Shown piece by piece: positions 35,992 through 45,114 of a DNA stretch of 57,642 bases (within the stretch, counting starts at the first letter, position 1; every line of letters begins with the position of its first letter). Origin of the DNA: Polyangium fumosum (GTDB lineage: Bacteria; Myxococcota_A; Polyangia; Polyangiales; Polyangiaceae); NCBI RefSeq assembly GCF_005144585.1, contig NZ_SSMQ01000080.1:1-57642 (forward strand). Direction: 5' to 3'. The translations under genes were made by a program, and so were the position numbers. The notes beneath the pieces are model-generated. The model had not been told where the DNA came from. It saw only the letters and a list, made by a program, of their open reading frames with translations, and searched no databases.

Positions 35992-38900
35992 TCAGGCGAC
36001 GGCTCGGGTCGTCGCCCGGGTCGTCCGCGAGCCACTCCTTGCAGAGCTGAAGCAAGCGGGCGTTCGCGGCGCGCCCCTTGAGGAACGATTGCCGTAGCTC
36101 GTCGTCGAGGAGGGTCGCCGCGCGCTTGTGGATGTCGGCGCGGGCCGCGGCGAGCGTCGCGCGCGCTTCGTGGTGCGCGCCGAGGAGGAGCTGCGCCTCG
36201 ACGCGGAGGAGCGTGAGCTCGGGCGGCGCCGGGGCCGGGTGCGCGCCGCGGGAAGGGCGCAAGGCGAGCGCGCGATCGAGGAGCGTGAGCGTGTGGTCCG
36301 GCTTCTTCGAGGCGAGGAAAAACGCCGCGCGCACGCCGTAGAGCGCGCCCGGCGGGGTGGAGGCGGCCCGGAGCGCGCCGAGCATCCGATCGGCCTTGTC
36401 GAGCTCGCCGAGCGCGATGCTCGCGCGCGCCGCGAGCAAGCGCGCCCGCCGCGCCGCGAGGCGCTCGCCCCGGGACTCCGCCAGGGCGGCCACGTCCTCG
36501 GCCATGTCGCGCGCCGGGACGAACGCGCCGCGCTCCAGGCTGCGCAGGGCCTCGAACGTGCTGCCCACGATCGAGGTCAGGCTGCCCTCGGGCTCCTGAT
36601 CGAGTCCCTCCTGGAGCGCCTTGTCCGCTTGCTCGTGCGCGCCGAGCAGCAGGAGATCGAGGCCGACGTGGATGCGCGCATAAGGGAGGTAGCGGCGGTC
36701 GCCGATCGTCTTGAAGCGCAGGACGCTCTCGCGATCGAGCCCGAGCGCGGCCCATGGGTCCTGCTCGACCGCGCGTGTCCAGTGGGCGTGGGCGTGCAGC
36801 ATCCACGCGGCGACGACGGGCTCTCGTTCGGCGGCGGCGGCCGTCACCTGTCGCATGCGCTCGAGGTAGGGCAGGGCCGCGGCCGGCTCGTGATCGAGCA
36901 GCGCGTCGATCGTGGCGCTGAAGGCCCACGAGAGCGCGAGGACCGCGTCGGGCGCGGGGCGCTCGTCGAGGAGCTTGTGGAAGAGCTCGGCCGTGCCTTG
37001 CGCGTCGCCCTGGGCGAGCGCGGAGCGGATCGCGCCGCCGAGGGCGCGGGCGTGGTGGCGGCTGCCCGGCTTCGCGAAGAGGAAGGCGCAGCGGGCGGCC
37101 TCGTAGGCGCGGGCGTGGCTCGATCGCCAGCTCTGCGCGTCCGTGGCGATGGCCCAGAGCTCGGCGGCGGCCTCGCCGTCGGCGCCGAGCGCGAGGCCCC
37201 GCTTGGCGAGATCGATCGCCGCTTCGAGGGCGCCGCCCGAGAGGGCCTGCTCGGCCGCGCGTACGTAAAACGCGACCGCGCGGGGGCTGTCGCCGGCGCG
37301 GTCGAAGTGGAGGGCGAGCACGCTCGCATCGTTCTCGCCCGCCGCGAGCAACCACTCGGCCGCGCGCTTGTGGCCGAGCTTGAGATCGTCGTCCGTCAGG
37401 CGCGCGTACGCCGCCTCGCGCAGGAGCGGGTGGCGGAAGGCGTACTCGGTCTCGCCCGCGAAGCGGCTCTGCCGCCTCCGCGTGAGCAGCTCGCAATCGC
37501 AGAGTTTGTCGAGCGTCTTGCCGAGCGAACCCGTGGGTTCGCCGTGCCCGAAGATGAGCGGCCCGAGCGCCCCCTCCCACGCCGCCTCGCCGAAGATGCT
37601 CGCGGCGCGCAGGACCCGCCGCGCCTCGTCGTCGAGCGACTTCGAATCGATCCGCGCGTCCACCATGCCGAGCACCGACTCGGGCAGGGCGCCGCCGCGG
37701 CCTTCGTTCACCGCGCGGATGAGCTCTTCCAGGTAAAACGCGTTGCCGGCCCCGAGCTCGACGATCCGGTCGACCACGGCGCGCGGCGTCTGCGGTCCGA
37801 GCGCGCTCCGGACGATCCGCGCGGCGTCGTCCTTGTGGAGCGGGTGGAGCCGGACGTCTTGCACCTCGCGGCCTTCCCAGAGGCCGGGCAGCCGCTCGCG
37901 GACGTCGGGCCGTGAAAGCGCGAGCACCGCGAAGTTCTGATCCCGCAGCGCATCGAGCGCGGCGTCCACGAGCTTCAGCGACGCGGCGTCGCTCCATTCG
38001 AGCTCTTCGAGCACGAGCAGGAAGGGCGTCTTGTCCGTGAGGGCGCGGACGAAATCGAGGAACGCTTCCTTGATGTGATCGGCCATGAGGACCGCGTCGC
38101 TGCGCGCGGCCCGGAGCTCGGTGCGCCCCTCGTCGGGGAAATGCAGGCCCACGACCTCCCCGAGAAACTCCGCCACGCGCCGTTTGTCGCTCCCGCCGAG
38201 GTAGGTCCCGACGAGCGCGCGGAGCTTCTCCTGGCTCGCGTCGGTCGGCTCGCCGGCCGAGATCCCGGCGGCGCTGCGCAGCGCCGAGCCGACGATGGAG
38301 AAGGCCGAGCCGGCGCGGAGCGGATCGCCGCGGCCGAGGACGACGCTGAGGTTCGGCTTCTCGACGGAGAGGCGCTCGACGAGCTCGAAGCGGAGGCGCG
38401 ACTTGCCTGCGCCCGGCTCGCCGAGCACGAGCACGGCCCGCGGCCTCCGGCCCTGGAGCGCCTGCTCGACGTACTTGCGGACGGTGCCGAGCTCCTCGTC
38501 GCGCCCGATGTAGGGGCTCTTCTTGCCGAGCAACGTGCGCACGGCGCGCGTGGTCTCGCGCTCGCTGCGCAGCCAGAACTCGCCGAGGTAACTCGTCACC
38601 TCGAAGCGCGCGTCGAGGAAGGCGCACGCGACGTCGTTGACGCGCACGGGCCGCGGCCCCTTGCCCCCGTCGAGGGTGGGCATGTCGAGCAAGTGGAAGA
38701 CGCCGTCGAGCATCTTGCCCACGGGCGCCTTGTCGTTCGCCTCGGCGTACGCCGCGAAGATGGCCACGCGCGAGCCCTTCGCGAGCCCCGCGATCTCGAG
38801 CGCGAGCCTCGCCGCGCGGCCGGCGATCTCGGCGGGGTTGCCCCGGCCCTGGATCTTGATGAGCAACGCGACGCCCGGCAGCTCGTGGAGCTGCTCGTTT

Positions 38901-40015
38901 TTCTTCGGATCGATCTCGGCGCGGATCGCGGCGACGACCTCGGGCGGCAATCCGCGCGGGGGTTTGTCGGCGAGGAGGTCGTCGACGTCGGGGACGGGCT
39001 TCGCCGCGACCACGAAGTGGAGCTGTTTTTCCAGCGGGCTCATCCGCTCGCTCGCGGGGACGGGCGGCGCCGGCGGGATCGGCGTGAACCTGAGGGCCCA
39101 GGGGTCGCTCGGCGAGGCGGGCGGGTACGTCGTGATGACCGGGTTCGTGCGTCGCTCCGGCGGCCTCGTCGAGGCTTTTTTGGCGATGCCTTCGAGCGTG
39201 TTCGCGACGGTGGCGCCGTTCTGCGGCCGCTGCGAAGGGTCCTTCGAGAGCATGCGGGCGATGAGCTCCGAGAGCGCGAACGGCACCTCGGGGCGGAGTT
39301 CTCCGACGCGCGGCACTTCTGCCATCAGGATCTTCGCGAGCACGACGTGCTGCGGGCCGCCCTCGAAGGCCCTGCGGCCCGTGAGGCATTCGAAGAGCAC
39401 GGCGCCGAGGCAAAAGATATCCGCCGCCGCGTTCACGTTCCCGCCGTAGTCGATCTGCTCGGGCGACATGTAGCCCACGGTCCCGATGACCACGCCGGTC
39501 GACGTCATGTGGCCGCCCGCGAGGAGCGCGATGCCGAAATCGATCACCTTCACCCGCTCGACGTCGGAGCCCACGAGGTAGATGTTCGAGGGCTTGATGT
39601 CGCGGTGCACGACGTCCGCCGCATGCGCGGCGCCGAGGGCCTGCGCGACGCGATGGCCGAGCCTGAGCGTGTCCTCGATGCTCAGCGGCCCATTTTCGAG
39701 CACCTTGTCGAGGCCCCGGCCGTCGAGCCACTCCGTGGCGAGCCAGGGCTCGTGGTCGATCACCCCGTGGTCGACGTAACGGACGATGTGCGGGTGGTTT
39801 CGCAGGTGCCGGAAGAGGATCTCGATCTCGCAGCGAAACCTCCGGAGCATGCTCTCTTTGGGCGTGGAGCCGTCCCGGGGTTCCGCGACGAACTTGAGCG
39901 CGACGCGCGTCCGCGCGTCCTTGTCGTAGGCGGGCCAGACGATGCCCATCCCTCCGAGGATGGGCCGCCCCTCCAGCACGAAACGACCGCCGATCACGTC
40001 ACCTGATTTGTGCAC
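35972..40015 (-). CDS. Ser/Thr protein kinase fused to AAA-type ATPase and TPR-like arm
   Basis: 1347 residues from a GTG start. Kinase domain ~5-275: glycine loop GGMGIV, Lys41 (VALKFV), catalytic HRDIKPSN (137-144), DFG (159-161) and activation-loop end GTVGYMSPEQ. A linker of ~225 residues leads to an ATPase module with Walker A GEPGAGKS near residue 531 and a FLLVLEELEWSDAASL Walker B/sensor region. The C-terminal ~500 residues are helical repeats of TPR type. This is the Pkn architecture common in myxobacteria: kinase input, nucleotide-dependent oligomerisation and a protein-binding arm. Cytoplasmic. Convergent with the dynamin-like operon, sharing 20 bases. Confidence 0.9.
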   Translation of the reverse strand: MHKSGDVIGGRFVLEGRPILGGMGIVWPAYDKDARTRVALKFVAEPRDGSTPKESMLRRFRCEIEILFRHLRNHPHIVRYVDHGVIDHEPWLATEWLDGRGLDKVLENGPLSIEDTLRLGHRVAQALGAAHAADVVHRDIKPSNIYLVGSDVERVKVIDFGIALLAGGHMTSTGVVIGTVGYMSPEQIDYGGNVNAAADIFCLGAVLFECLTGRRAFEGGPQHVVLAKILMAEVPRVGELRPEVPFALSELIARMLSKDPSQRPQNGATVANTLEGIAKKASTRPPERRTNPVITTYPPASPSDPWALRFTPIPPAPPVPASERMSPLEKQLHFVVAAKPVPDVDDLLADKPPRGLPPEVVAAIRAEIDPKKNEQLHELPGVALLIKIQGRGNPAEIAGRAARLALEIAGLAKGSRVAIFAAYAEANDKAPVGKMLDGVFHLLDMPTLDGGKGPRPVRVNDVACAFLDARFEVTSYLGEFWLRSERETTRAVRTLLGKKSPYIGRDEELGTVRKYVEQALQGRRPRAVLVLGEPGAGKSRLRFELVERLSVEKPNLSVVLGRGDPLRAGSAFSIVGSALRSAAGISAGEPTDASQEKLRALVGTYLGGSDKRRVAEFLGEVVGLHFPDEGRTELRAARSDAVLMADHIKEAFLDFVRALTDKTPFLLVLEELEWSDAASLKLVDAALDALRDQNFAVLALSRPDVRERLPGLWEGREVQDVRLHPLHKDDAARIVRSALGPQTPRAVVDRIVELGAGNAFYLEELIRAVNEGRGGALPESVLGMVDARIDSKSLDDEARRVLRAASIFGEAAWEGALGPLIFGHGEPTGSLGKTLDKLCDCELLTRRRQSRFAGETEYAFRHPLLREAAYARLTDDDLKLGHKRAAEWLLAAGENDASVLALHFDRAGDSPRAVAFYVRAAEQALSGGALEAAIDLAKRGLALGADGEAAAELWAIATDAQSWRSSHARAYEAARCAFLFAKPGSRHHARALGGAIRSALAQGDAQGTAELFHKLLDERPAPDAVLALSWAFSATIDALLDHEPAAALPYLERMRQVTAAAAEREPVVAAWMLHAHAHWTRAVEQDPWAALGLDRESVLRFKTIGDRRYLPYARIHVGLDLLLLGAHEQADKALQEGLDQEPEGSLTSIVGSTFEALRSLERGAFVPARDMAEDVAALAESRGERLAARRARLLAARASIALGELDKADRMLGALRAASTPPGALYGVRAAFFLASKKPDHTLTLLDRALALRPSRGAHPAPAPPELTLLRVEAQLLLGAHHEARATLAAARADIHKRAATLLDDELRQSFLKGRAANARLLQLCKEWLADDPGDDPSRRLIIRPTP

Positions 40016-40071
40016 CGCCTACAAAGATGCACCAGCGGTGGGGGAGGAAAGCAAGGGGGACGGGGGCGGGT

Positions 40072-41361
40072 TCACGGCGGCGTCGGATTTTCCGGCAGCG
40101 TGGTGCCCGTCAGCGAGCAGGCTTCGAGGTACCCCTGCTGGCAGGCGCGCGCGCGCAGGTCGCGCTCCCACGCCGGGTCCGGACGGAGGCCGCCCAGGCT
40201 CTCGTGGTGCATCCGGGCGAGGGCCGCGCAGGACTTGCCATGGGCCCTGTCGCAGGCGATCCGGTGGTACTTCGCGGCGAGGCCGAGGTCCTGCGGGGCG
40301 GGGAAGAGATCTCCCTGCTCGTAGATGCGGGCGAGGTTGTGGCAGGCGAGCGGCTCCTTCTTGTCGCAGGCGAAGCGGTAGAGCTCGAGCGCCCGGCTGA
40401 CGTCCTGCGGCATCTCCTCGCCGCGCTCCAGGTAGACGGCGAAGTTGTTGCAGCCGAGAGGTTCGTCCTGGTCGCAGGCGCGGGTGTGCAGGGCGAGCGC
40501 GCGGCGCGTGTCCTTGGGCAGGCAGGCGCCTTTTTCGTAGGCGTGGCCGAGGTTCGTGCATCCGAGCGGCAATTCGCCCTTGCAGGCGCGCTCGTACGCG
40601 GCGACGGCTTTGCACATGTCCTGCGCGACGCCGAGCCCCTTGTCATAGAGGAATCCGAGGTTGTTGCAGCCGAGCAGATCGCCACGCTGGCAGGCTCGCG
40701 TGAAGAACTCGCGCGCGCGGTTGAAGTCGACCGGGCCGCCGCGCCCCTGGCGAAGGAGGTTGCCGAGGTTCACGCACGAGCCGGTGTCGCCGAGGTTGCA
40801 GCCGCGCTCGTAAACGTCGCGGGCCGAGGCCGAGTCCTCGCCGATGCGCCCGTAATTCGTTTCGCGGATCAGGCCCTCGTTGCGGCAACCGACGGCGAAC
40901 CCGAGCTTACACGCATAAATATAGTACTGGGCCGCCTGGAAGGTATCCGCCAGCACGCCGAGCCCGTGCTCGTAGAGGTTGCCCATGTTCGTGCAGGCCC
41001 GGCCGTCGCGGAGGTCGCATCCGATGTCATAGAAGTGTGCCGCGCGCCGCAGGTCGACGGGCACGCCTTTGCCATTGTGGAAGAGCCACCCGAGGTTGTT
41101 GCACGCGACCGCGCTGCCGTGATCGCAGCCCTTTTCGTAGAACGAGGCGGCCGTCTCGCGGTCGACGAGGTCGCCTCGTTCGATCCGGGTCCCGAGCTCG
41201 GTGCAGCTCGGCCCATCGCCCTCGGCGCAACGCGCGCGGAGCGTTTGGGGGGACGCGGTGGCGACGGCGACCGGGGCCTGCGCGTTCGGGATCGCCGGCG
41301 TGGCGCAGCCGAGGAGCGCCGCGGCGGAGAGGGCGAGGAGGGCAGAGCGCATGGTGTGCAT
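40072..41361 (-). CDS. Sel1-repeat lipoprotein (HcpA-like)
   Basis: 429 residues. Start at ATG 41361 (MHTMRSALL) or 41352; the lipoprotein signal ends LLGC. The mature chain consists of about ten Sel1-like repeats of 36-44 residues, each with a paired-cysteine pattern such as ACNNLGWLFHNGKGV followed by the next repeat's Cys. The HcpA family uses the same Cys pairs to lock helices in oxidising compartments. Probably a periplasmic or surface scaffold. Monocistronic. Confidence 0.85.
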   Translation of the reverse strand: MHTMRSALLALSAAALLGCATPAIPNAQAPVAVATASPQTLRARCAEGDGPSCTELGTRIERGDLVDRETAASFYEKGCDHGSAVACNNLGWLFHNGKGVPVDLRRAAHFYDIGCDLRDGRACTNMGNLYEHGLGVLADTFQAAQYYIYACKLGFAVGCRNEGLIRETNYGRIGEDSASARDVYERGCNLGDTGSCVNLGNLLRQGRGGPVDFNRAREFFTRACQRGDLLGCNNLGFLYDKGLGVAQDMCKAVAAYERACKGELPLGCTNLGHAYEKGACLPKDTRRALALHTRACDQDEPLGCNNFAVYLERGEEMPQDVSRALELYRFACDKKEPLACHNLARIYEQGDLFPAPQDLGLAAKYHRIACDRAHGKSCAALARMHHESLGGLRPDPAWERDLRARACQQGYLEACSLTGTTLPENPTPP

Positions 41362-41521
41362 GGGGCTAGCCGAGCCGCGTCCGGGAGCCAAGAGGCTCGG
41401 CGCGTAGCTTTTTGCGCAGCCAAGAAGCCCTTGCGGACCTTGCCTCGGCGCGCGAGGTTGGATAAGAGCACGCGCACCGAAGCTTCTTCTTCGCCCGGAT
41501 CCACGGGTCACCTTTCGGACC

Positions 41522-42523
41522 ATGCAGGGAAACGAGCTCGTCGCCGTCACGCGGCCCTTTGCCTCCGAGAATCGGGCCCGCAGCATTTATCACGTCGCCT
41601 CGACGTTCGGGGTCCTCGCGCTCGCGACGGCCGTGGCCGCGGCCGCGCCGTACAAGCCGCTCCGGATCGTCGGCAGCGTGATCGAGGGCCTCGTGATCGT
41701 GCGCGCGTTCATCCTGGCGCACGACTTCCATCACGGCGCGCTCCTGCGCAAGTCCAAGGTGGGCAGCGTGATCTTCGGCCTCTACGGCGCGCTCGTGCTG
41801 ACGCCGCCGCGGGTCTGGCGGCAGACGCACAACTACCACCACGCGCACACGGCGAAGATCGTGGGCGCGCAGATCGGCTCGTACCCGGTGATGACGGTGG
41901 AGATGTGGAAGCGGGCGCCGCGCAGCAAGCGGATCGCGTATGCGCTCGCCCGCCACCCGCTGACGATCCTCTTCGGTTACGTGACGATCTTCCTCGCCGG
42001 GATGTGCATCTCGGCGTTCCTGCGCAATCCGAAGGAGAACTGGGATTCGGCGGCGGCGCTCGTGCTGCACGCGGCGCTCGTCGCGACGATCACGTATTTC
42101 TTCGGCTGGGAGATGACGCTGCTCGTCCTCGTGGGCCCGCTCTTCATCGCCTGCGCGCTCGGCTCGTATCTCTTTTATGCGCAGCACAACTTCCCGGGCG
42201 TGCACATGCAGCCGCGGCAAACCTGGACGTTCGCGCGCGCGGCCGTGGAGTCGTCGAGCTTCATGCGCTGCGGGCCGCTCATGAGTTATTTCACGGGGGA
42301 CATCGGGTACCACCACGTGCACCACCTGAACGCGGCGATCCCGTTCTACCGGCTGCGCGAGGCGATGGCCGCGATCCCCGAGCTCCAGGTCGAGCCGCAG
42401 ACGAGCCTGTCGCCGCGCGACATCGTGCAATGCTTCTCGCTGAAGCTCTGGGACCCGCAGGCCGGCAAGATGGTGCCGTACCCGAAGGACGCACCGCCGG
42501 AAGAAGTGGCGGAGCCGGCCTGA
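41522..42523 (+). CDS. membrane fatty acid desaturase
   Basis: 333 residues. The three histidine boxes of membrane di-iron desaturases are HDFHH (67-71), HNYHH (103-107) and HHVHH (264-268). Four or more hydrophobic segments flank them. Introduces a double bond into acyl chains of phospholipids or acyl carriers in the inner membrane. A monocistronic gene; the lipoxygenase 15 kb away could use polyunsaturated products, but there is no genetic link. Regiospecificity cannot be read from the sequence. Confidence 0.88.
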   Translation: MQGNELVAVTRPFASENRARSIYHVASTFGVLALATAVAAAAPYKPLRIVGSVIEGLVIVRAFILAHDFHHGALLRKSKVGSVIFGLYGALVLTPPRVWRQTHNYHHAHTAKIVGAQIGSYPVMTVEMWKRAPRSKRIAYALARHPLTILFGYVTIFLAGMCISAFLRNPKENWDSAAALVLHAALVATITYFFGWEMTLLVLVGPLFIACALGSYLFYAQHNFPGVHMQPRQTWTFARAAVESSSFMRCGPLMSYFTGDIGYHHVHHLNAAIPFYRLREAMAAIPELQVEPQTSLSPRDIVQCFSLKLWDPQAGKMVPYPKDAPPEEVAEPA

Positions 42524-42533
42524 TCGGGCGGGA

Positions 42534-42590
42534 CTAGAGCGCCGACCCGTTCGGCGCTCTGCGAGATCGCGAAGCGAGCTCGCCTCGGGG
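42534..42590. repeat. double-hairpin dispersed repeat, copy 1
   Basis: Hairpin 1: GAGCGCCGA and its complement TCGGCGCTC around CCCGT. Hairpin 2: GCGAG-TCGC / GCGA-CTCGC around GAA. It matches 56155-56211 almost base for base, but in hairpin 1 the paired bases change together (GC/GC to AT/AT), preserving the stem. Confidence 0.8.
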
Positions 42591-42617
42591 GGTGAATCGA
42601 CCGGGCTTTGCCTGGGC

Positions 42618-42696
42618 GAGAGGGGGACGCGAGGCGTCCCTCTCGGGACAAAAGAGCTAGAACATCGAGCGGTTGTCAAACCGATCGATGTTCTAG
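42618..42696. terminator. paired hairpins between convergent genes
   Basis: The first stem at 42618-42644 is GAGAGGGGGACGC / GCGTCCCTCTC. The second at 42657-42696 has 12-bp arms CTAGAACATCGA / TCGATGTTCTAG enclosing a further CGGTT/AACCG stem. The second overlaps the stop codon of the cytochrome gene. A two-way transcription barrier is likely. Confidence 0.6.
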
Positions 42697-43475
42697 CGGG
42701 CCATGCGGCGGACGTAGGCCCGGAGCGCCTGCACGTCGGCGTCCGTGAGATCGGTGTTCGAGGGCATCATCATGCTCTTGCCCACGGCGCGGCCGCCCTC
42801 GCGGACGATGCGCTCGATCGATTCGTCCTTCGTGGCCGTTTGCCATTCCGGATCGCCGAAATCACGCGGCCGCGGGACGAGGTTCACCGCGGCCGGGCCG
42901 TCGCCGCGCCCGTTCACCCCATGGCAGGGGGCGCACCGGAGATCGTAGAGCTTGCGCGTTTCTTCGAGCGCCGCGCCCGTGAGCGCCTGCCGCGGCGCCT
43001 CCTGCTCTACGGAGAGCCGCGCGAGCGGGCGGGCATAAGGCATGAACGGCCAGGGGATCCCGACGAGGAGGCACACGACCGCGAGGCCCGCGCCCCACGC
43101 TGCGCGCTTGTGCTTGTCGGCGTCGCTCGTGCTTCGACGCACGCGCACGCGGCCCACGTGCGCGCAGGCGAGCGCGAGCACCATCGAGAAGGCGTGCTCC
43201 ACGAGGAAAAACCGGAGCGCCGAGGAGCGCATCGCGCCCGCCGGATCCTGGAAGGCGAGGTGCGTCATGGGGCTCAGCCACAGGTACATCACGAGGCCGA
43301 GCGTGATCTGGAGGTCGAGCGCGGCGACGAAGAAGAGGCCGAGGCGGTCGTGGAAGTGCTTGTACGGGCCGGAACGCGCGCGCGCGCGGGCTGACGCGAC
43401 GGCGGCGGCGAGGCCGAGCCCGAGGACGATCCAGCGGAGCCACGAGTGGAGCGTGAGGACGATCGGATAGAGCAT
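42693..43475 (-). CDS. membrane-anchored cytochrome c
   Basis: 260 residues from ATG 43475. The N-terminal ~150 residues hold four membrane helices (MLYPIVLTLHSWLRWIVLGL first). The C-terminal domain has the class I haem site CAPCH (181-185), and MMMPS around 234-237 offers the distal Met ligand. GDPEWQTATKDESIERIVREG is typical of cytochrome cbb3/alternative-complex type c-domains. Carries electrons at the periplasmic face of the inner membrane. No oxidase subunits adjoin it, so its partner is unknown. Confidence 0.85.
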   Translation of the reverse strand: MLYPIVLTLHSWLRWIVLGLGLAAAVASARARARSGPYKHFHDRLGLFFVAALDLQITLGLVMYLWLSPMTHLAFQDPAGAMRSSALRFFLVEHAFSMVLALACAHVGRVRVRRSTSDADKHKRAAWGAGLAVVCLLVGIPWPFMPYARPLARLSVEQEAPRQALTGAALEETRKLYDLRCAPCHGVNGRGDGPAAVNLVPRPRDFGDPEWQTATKDESIERIVREGGRAVGKSMMMPSNTDLTDADVQALRAYVRRMAR

Positions 43476-43725
43476 TCCCGCGGCCGCACCTTGCCACGCG
43501 CGCGCCTGTTCTGGAGAGGACGATCGAGCGGACGCGGCGGCGAACGTAGGGCCGATCGAGGCTTCGCCGGGCTTGCAGAGCGGTGGGCGAGAGGCGCAGA
43601 CTCGCGCCCGCCCGAAGGGGCGCGGAGGGCAGTCGGTGGGACGTTCTATCGAGGTCTCGGCAGGGATCGGGGGCACGACGGTCGTGGCCCGGTGTGCGTC
43701 GGAGCAGGCGCTCGAAGCACGCACG

Positions 43726-44274
43726 ATGATCGAGCGGGGGTTCGGCCCGCTCGCCGGGCGAAAGCCGGGGCTCGAAGGCGCGGTGGTCGTGTTCGGCTGG
43801 GCCGCCTACCGGCTCGAACGGCGTGAGGGTCAGCTCCTCGTGTGCGAGCCCGACTTCGACGAGGATCCGCGGCGGTTCCGGCCGGACGTGACCGCGTCGC
43901 TCCGGGTCGTGGCGCGGCAGGTGGGGCTCGTGAAGATGCTCGGGATCAAGCCGGAGGGGTGCCGCTTCGACGACAAGATCGTCGCGGATCGGGCAGCCCT
44001 GCACGCCCCGGCGGTGTACTTGCATCGGACGGGGACCGCGAAGGGCGGGGACTCCGGCTGGTACATGGGCCGCGCGGAGGCCAAGGAAAAACCGTCCCCC
44101 GAGGAGCTCGCCGGGTTCATGAGCTGCGGGCTCGTGCGGCTCGGCCGCGAGCGGCTGCTCGACGTGCTGGCGCTGCCCGTCGGGTACATCGCGCGATTCG
44201 ACGGCGATACGCTCCTCGGGATCGCCGACGCGCGGAGCCGCGAAGTGTATTCACCGAAGCGCGGGCGGGGCTGA
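43726..44274 (+). CDS. Imm33/DUF2185-like protein
   Basis: 182 residues from ATG 43726; a GTG at 43684 would add 14. The segment GDSGWYMG, the spacing to LLDVLALPVGYIARFDG and the preceding VYLHRTGTA resemble the DUF2185 (Imm33) fold. Some members are immunity proteins in polymorphic-toxin loci, others stand alone. No toxin gene adjoins. The N-terminal ~70 residues have no match I can name. Alternative: an unrelated alpha/beta protein. Confidence 0.55.
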   Translation: MIERGFGPLAGRKPGLEGAVVVFGWAAYRLERREGQLLVCEPDFDEDPRRFRPDVTASLRVVARQVGLVKMLGIKPEGCRFDDKIVADRAALHAPAVYLHRTGTAKGGDSGWYMGRAEAKEKPSPEELAGFMSCGLVRLGRERLLDVLALPVGYIARFDGDTLLGIADARSREVYSPKRGRG

Positions 44275-44332
44275 CCGGCCTCTCGTCCGTGGCGCTTGGC
44301 AGGACCTCCGAGGCGCGGTAAGCCGCCGGGCC

Positions 44333-44962
44333 ATGCCGGACTCGATCACGCGCCCGAAGAGACCGTGGACCGTGCTTTTCGTGGCGACCCTCGCCGCGTG
44401 CAGCCGCGGCTCCGCGCCGTCGGAGGTCTCCTCGCCGTCGGGTGGTTCGTCGGGGTCGACCGAGGCGGCCGCGGGCGCGCCGGCATCGGCGAACGCGCCG
44501 CCGCGGAGGAGCCCGCGGCTCGACGAGCCGCGATGGCAGCGGGCGATGGATGACGATCCGGCGGGGCTTCAGGCGCTCGCGGACGCGCTCGGCGCGGCGG
44601 GGCTCGTGGAGGCGCTCGGGGATGGAGGGGCGATCCTGAAGACGGCGCTGCTCGCCTTGCCGCTCGCGGACGACGCGGATCTCGCGCTCGGCGCGCTCGG
44701 CAAGCGGGCGCTCGCGGCGACGGACGAGGAGCGCGGGCCCACGCTCGAAGCCGTCCTCGGCGTGGCGGGTCGGCCCGCGACGGCGCGGGAGCCGCTCGAT
44801 CCGGAGGGCGCGTCGGAGGCGGGCGCGGCCCTGCTCTCGATCGCGGCGAACCCAGCGCTGCCGCGCGAGCACCGGGCGCTCGCGGTCTCGGCCGCGCGGG
44901 CGCTCGCCGAAAAGAAGATCCTCGACCCGGCGAAGATCCCCGGCGATCTCGATCCGCCCTGA
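44333..44962 (+). CDS. small helical lipoprotein
   Basis: 209 residues. The signal ends LAAC (Cys23), then a Ser/Gly/Ala linker to ~60. The rest is Ala/Leu-rich helical sequence with HEAT-like spacing (ADALGAAGLVEALGDGGAIL; ALLSIAANPALPREHRALAV). No family recognised. Followed by a 9-bp hairpin. Confidence 0.7.
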   Translation: MPDSITRPKRPWTVLFVATLAACSRGSAPSEVSSPSGGSSGSTEAAAGAPASANAPPRRSPRLDEPRWQRAMDDDPAGLQALADALGAAGLVEALGDGGAILKTALLALPLADDADLALGALGKRALAATDEERGPTLEAVLGVAGRPATAREPLDPEGASEAGAALLSIAANPALPREHRALAVSAARALAEKKILDPAKIPGDLDPP

Positions 44963-44967
44963 CCCGA

Positions 44968-44998
44968 AAACCCTGGAAGACCGGGAGCGCCAGGGTTT
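44968..44998. terminator. hairpin after lipoprotein gene
   Basis: AAACCCTGG (44968-44976) and CCAGGGTTT (44990-44998) form a 9-bp perfect stem with a 13-base loop six bases after the stop. A short T-run lies in the right arm only. Probable terminator. Confidence 0.5.
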
Positions 44999-45114
44999 GG
45001 CGCGCCGACCGGGCTTTCCATTCGGGCGGGTAAGCACATTTCTGGCAGCTTCGCGCCCGATATCGAGGCGGGTCCCGCTTGAGTGGACCGGGTTTGCCGG
45101 GTGAAGCTCCGTGC

